From positions 1,364,001 to 1,428,000 of the forward strand of contig NZ_CP047349.1 in the NCBI RefSeq assembly GCF_011045835.1: a stretch of DNA of 64,000 nucleotides. Reading direction: 5' to 3'. This DNA comes from Proteus terrae subsp. cibarius. Its GTDB lineage: Bacteria > Pseudomonadota > Gammaproteobacteria > Enterobacterales > Enterobacteriaceae. The translations under genes were made by a program, and so were the position numbers. The notes beneath the pieces are model-generated. The model worked only from the letters and a program-made list of their open reading frames with translations. It was not told the origin of the DNA and searched no databases. This document shows, piece after piece, positions 63,950 through 64,000 of the stretch; positions within the stretch are counted from its first letter, which is position 1, and each line of letters starts with the position of its first letter.

Positions 63950-64000
63950 ATTTTCATTGTTAAATAATAAAAATTATAGAGTTAATTAAATTTTTTTTAA

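Overview
The window is an AT-rich enterobacterial chromosome segment, most likely from the Morganellaceae (Proteus or a close relative). The best evidence is the block at 52.9-63.3 kb (tRNA-Pro(GGG), yejM, yejL, yejK, rplY, radD, rsuA, bcr, yejG, mepS, lpxT). It follows the Escherichia coli gene order around proL/yej, apart from the yejABEF/rtn interval, and has low-GC codon use. A chromosomal AAC(2')-I-type acetyltransferase close to the Providencia stuartii enzyme and two RyhB-type small RNAs fit the same family. The genus is inferred, not proved.

Region 1 (1-about 22 kb) is the right part of a lambda-like siphophage prophage. Its late operon runs from head-tail joining genes, neck/tail-completion, tail terminator, tail tube with an Ig-like domain and tail assembly chaperone, through the tape measure gene, to tail-tip genes M, L, K, I and J and a lipoprotein. 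Between the chaperone and the tape measure gene lies about 6.8 kb of accessory (moron) DNA. It holds a small membrane protein, a Lit-like HExxH peptidase, a pair of tightly coupled genes (zinc-ribbon/YejK-like protein plus membrane protein) behind a near-perfect LexA box, a Rap1a/Tai-like immunity protein, a VasI/TagO-like protein, a small exported protein and a BamE-like lipoprotein. Most of these cassettes have their own terminator. The YejK-like/membrane pair is the best candidate in the window for an undescribed system, probably phage defence or host-damage response. The prophage ends in decayed DNA: a broken theta-subunit (holE-like) copy, a small zinc-ribbon gene and a broken phage gene.

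Region 2 (22.4-44.3 kb) is chromosomal. It carries a nucleoside salvage operon (a DeoR-HTH/ribokinase fusion, a CNT transporter and a nucleoside hydrolase), a Fur-box-controlled iron-type binding protein, a DUF4303 protein, a PACE efflux pump with a divergent LysR regulator, and yeaR-yoaG with a duplicated YoaG domain. It continues with cbpA-cbpM, an AbgA-like amidohydrolase with a LysR gene, a secreted C69 dipeptidase, a Rob-like AraC regulator, a periplasmic MliC-like lysozyme inhibitor, an AAC(2')-I acetyltransferase, a cold shock gene with a long leader, an LpxL/LpxP acyltransferase and a methyltransferase.

Region 3 (42.2-47 kb) is an iron-regulated cluster. It contains two RyhB-like sRNAs, each with a Fur box overlapping its promoter, and a 53-residue gene behind a third Fur box. 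A SUKH-domain protein lies between the two sRNA genes.

Region 4 (47-53 kb) has a 5'-nucleotidase, small orphan genes, an amber-interrupted membrane gene and a ClbS-like gene. It ends in a 1.2 kb remnant of an integrated element at tRNA-Pro, bounded by a duplicated tRNA 3' half and carrying an intact holE-like gene. Region 5 (53-64 kb) is the conserved yej/lpxT block, followed by a small fimbrillin-like exported protein that is a paralogue of the one at 42.7 kb.
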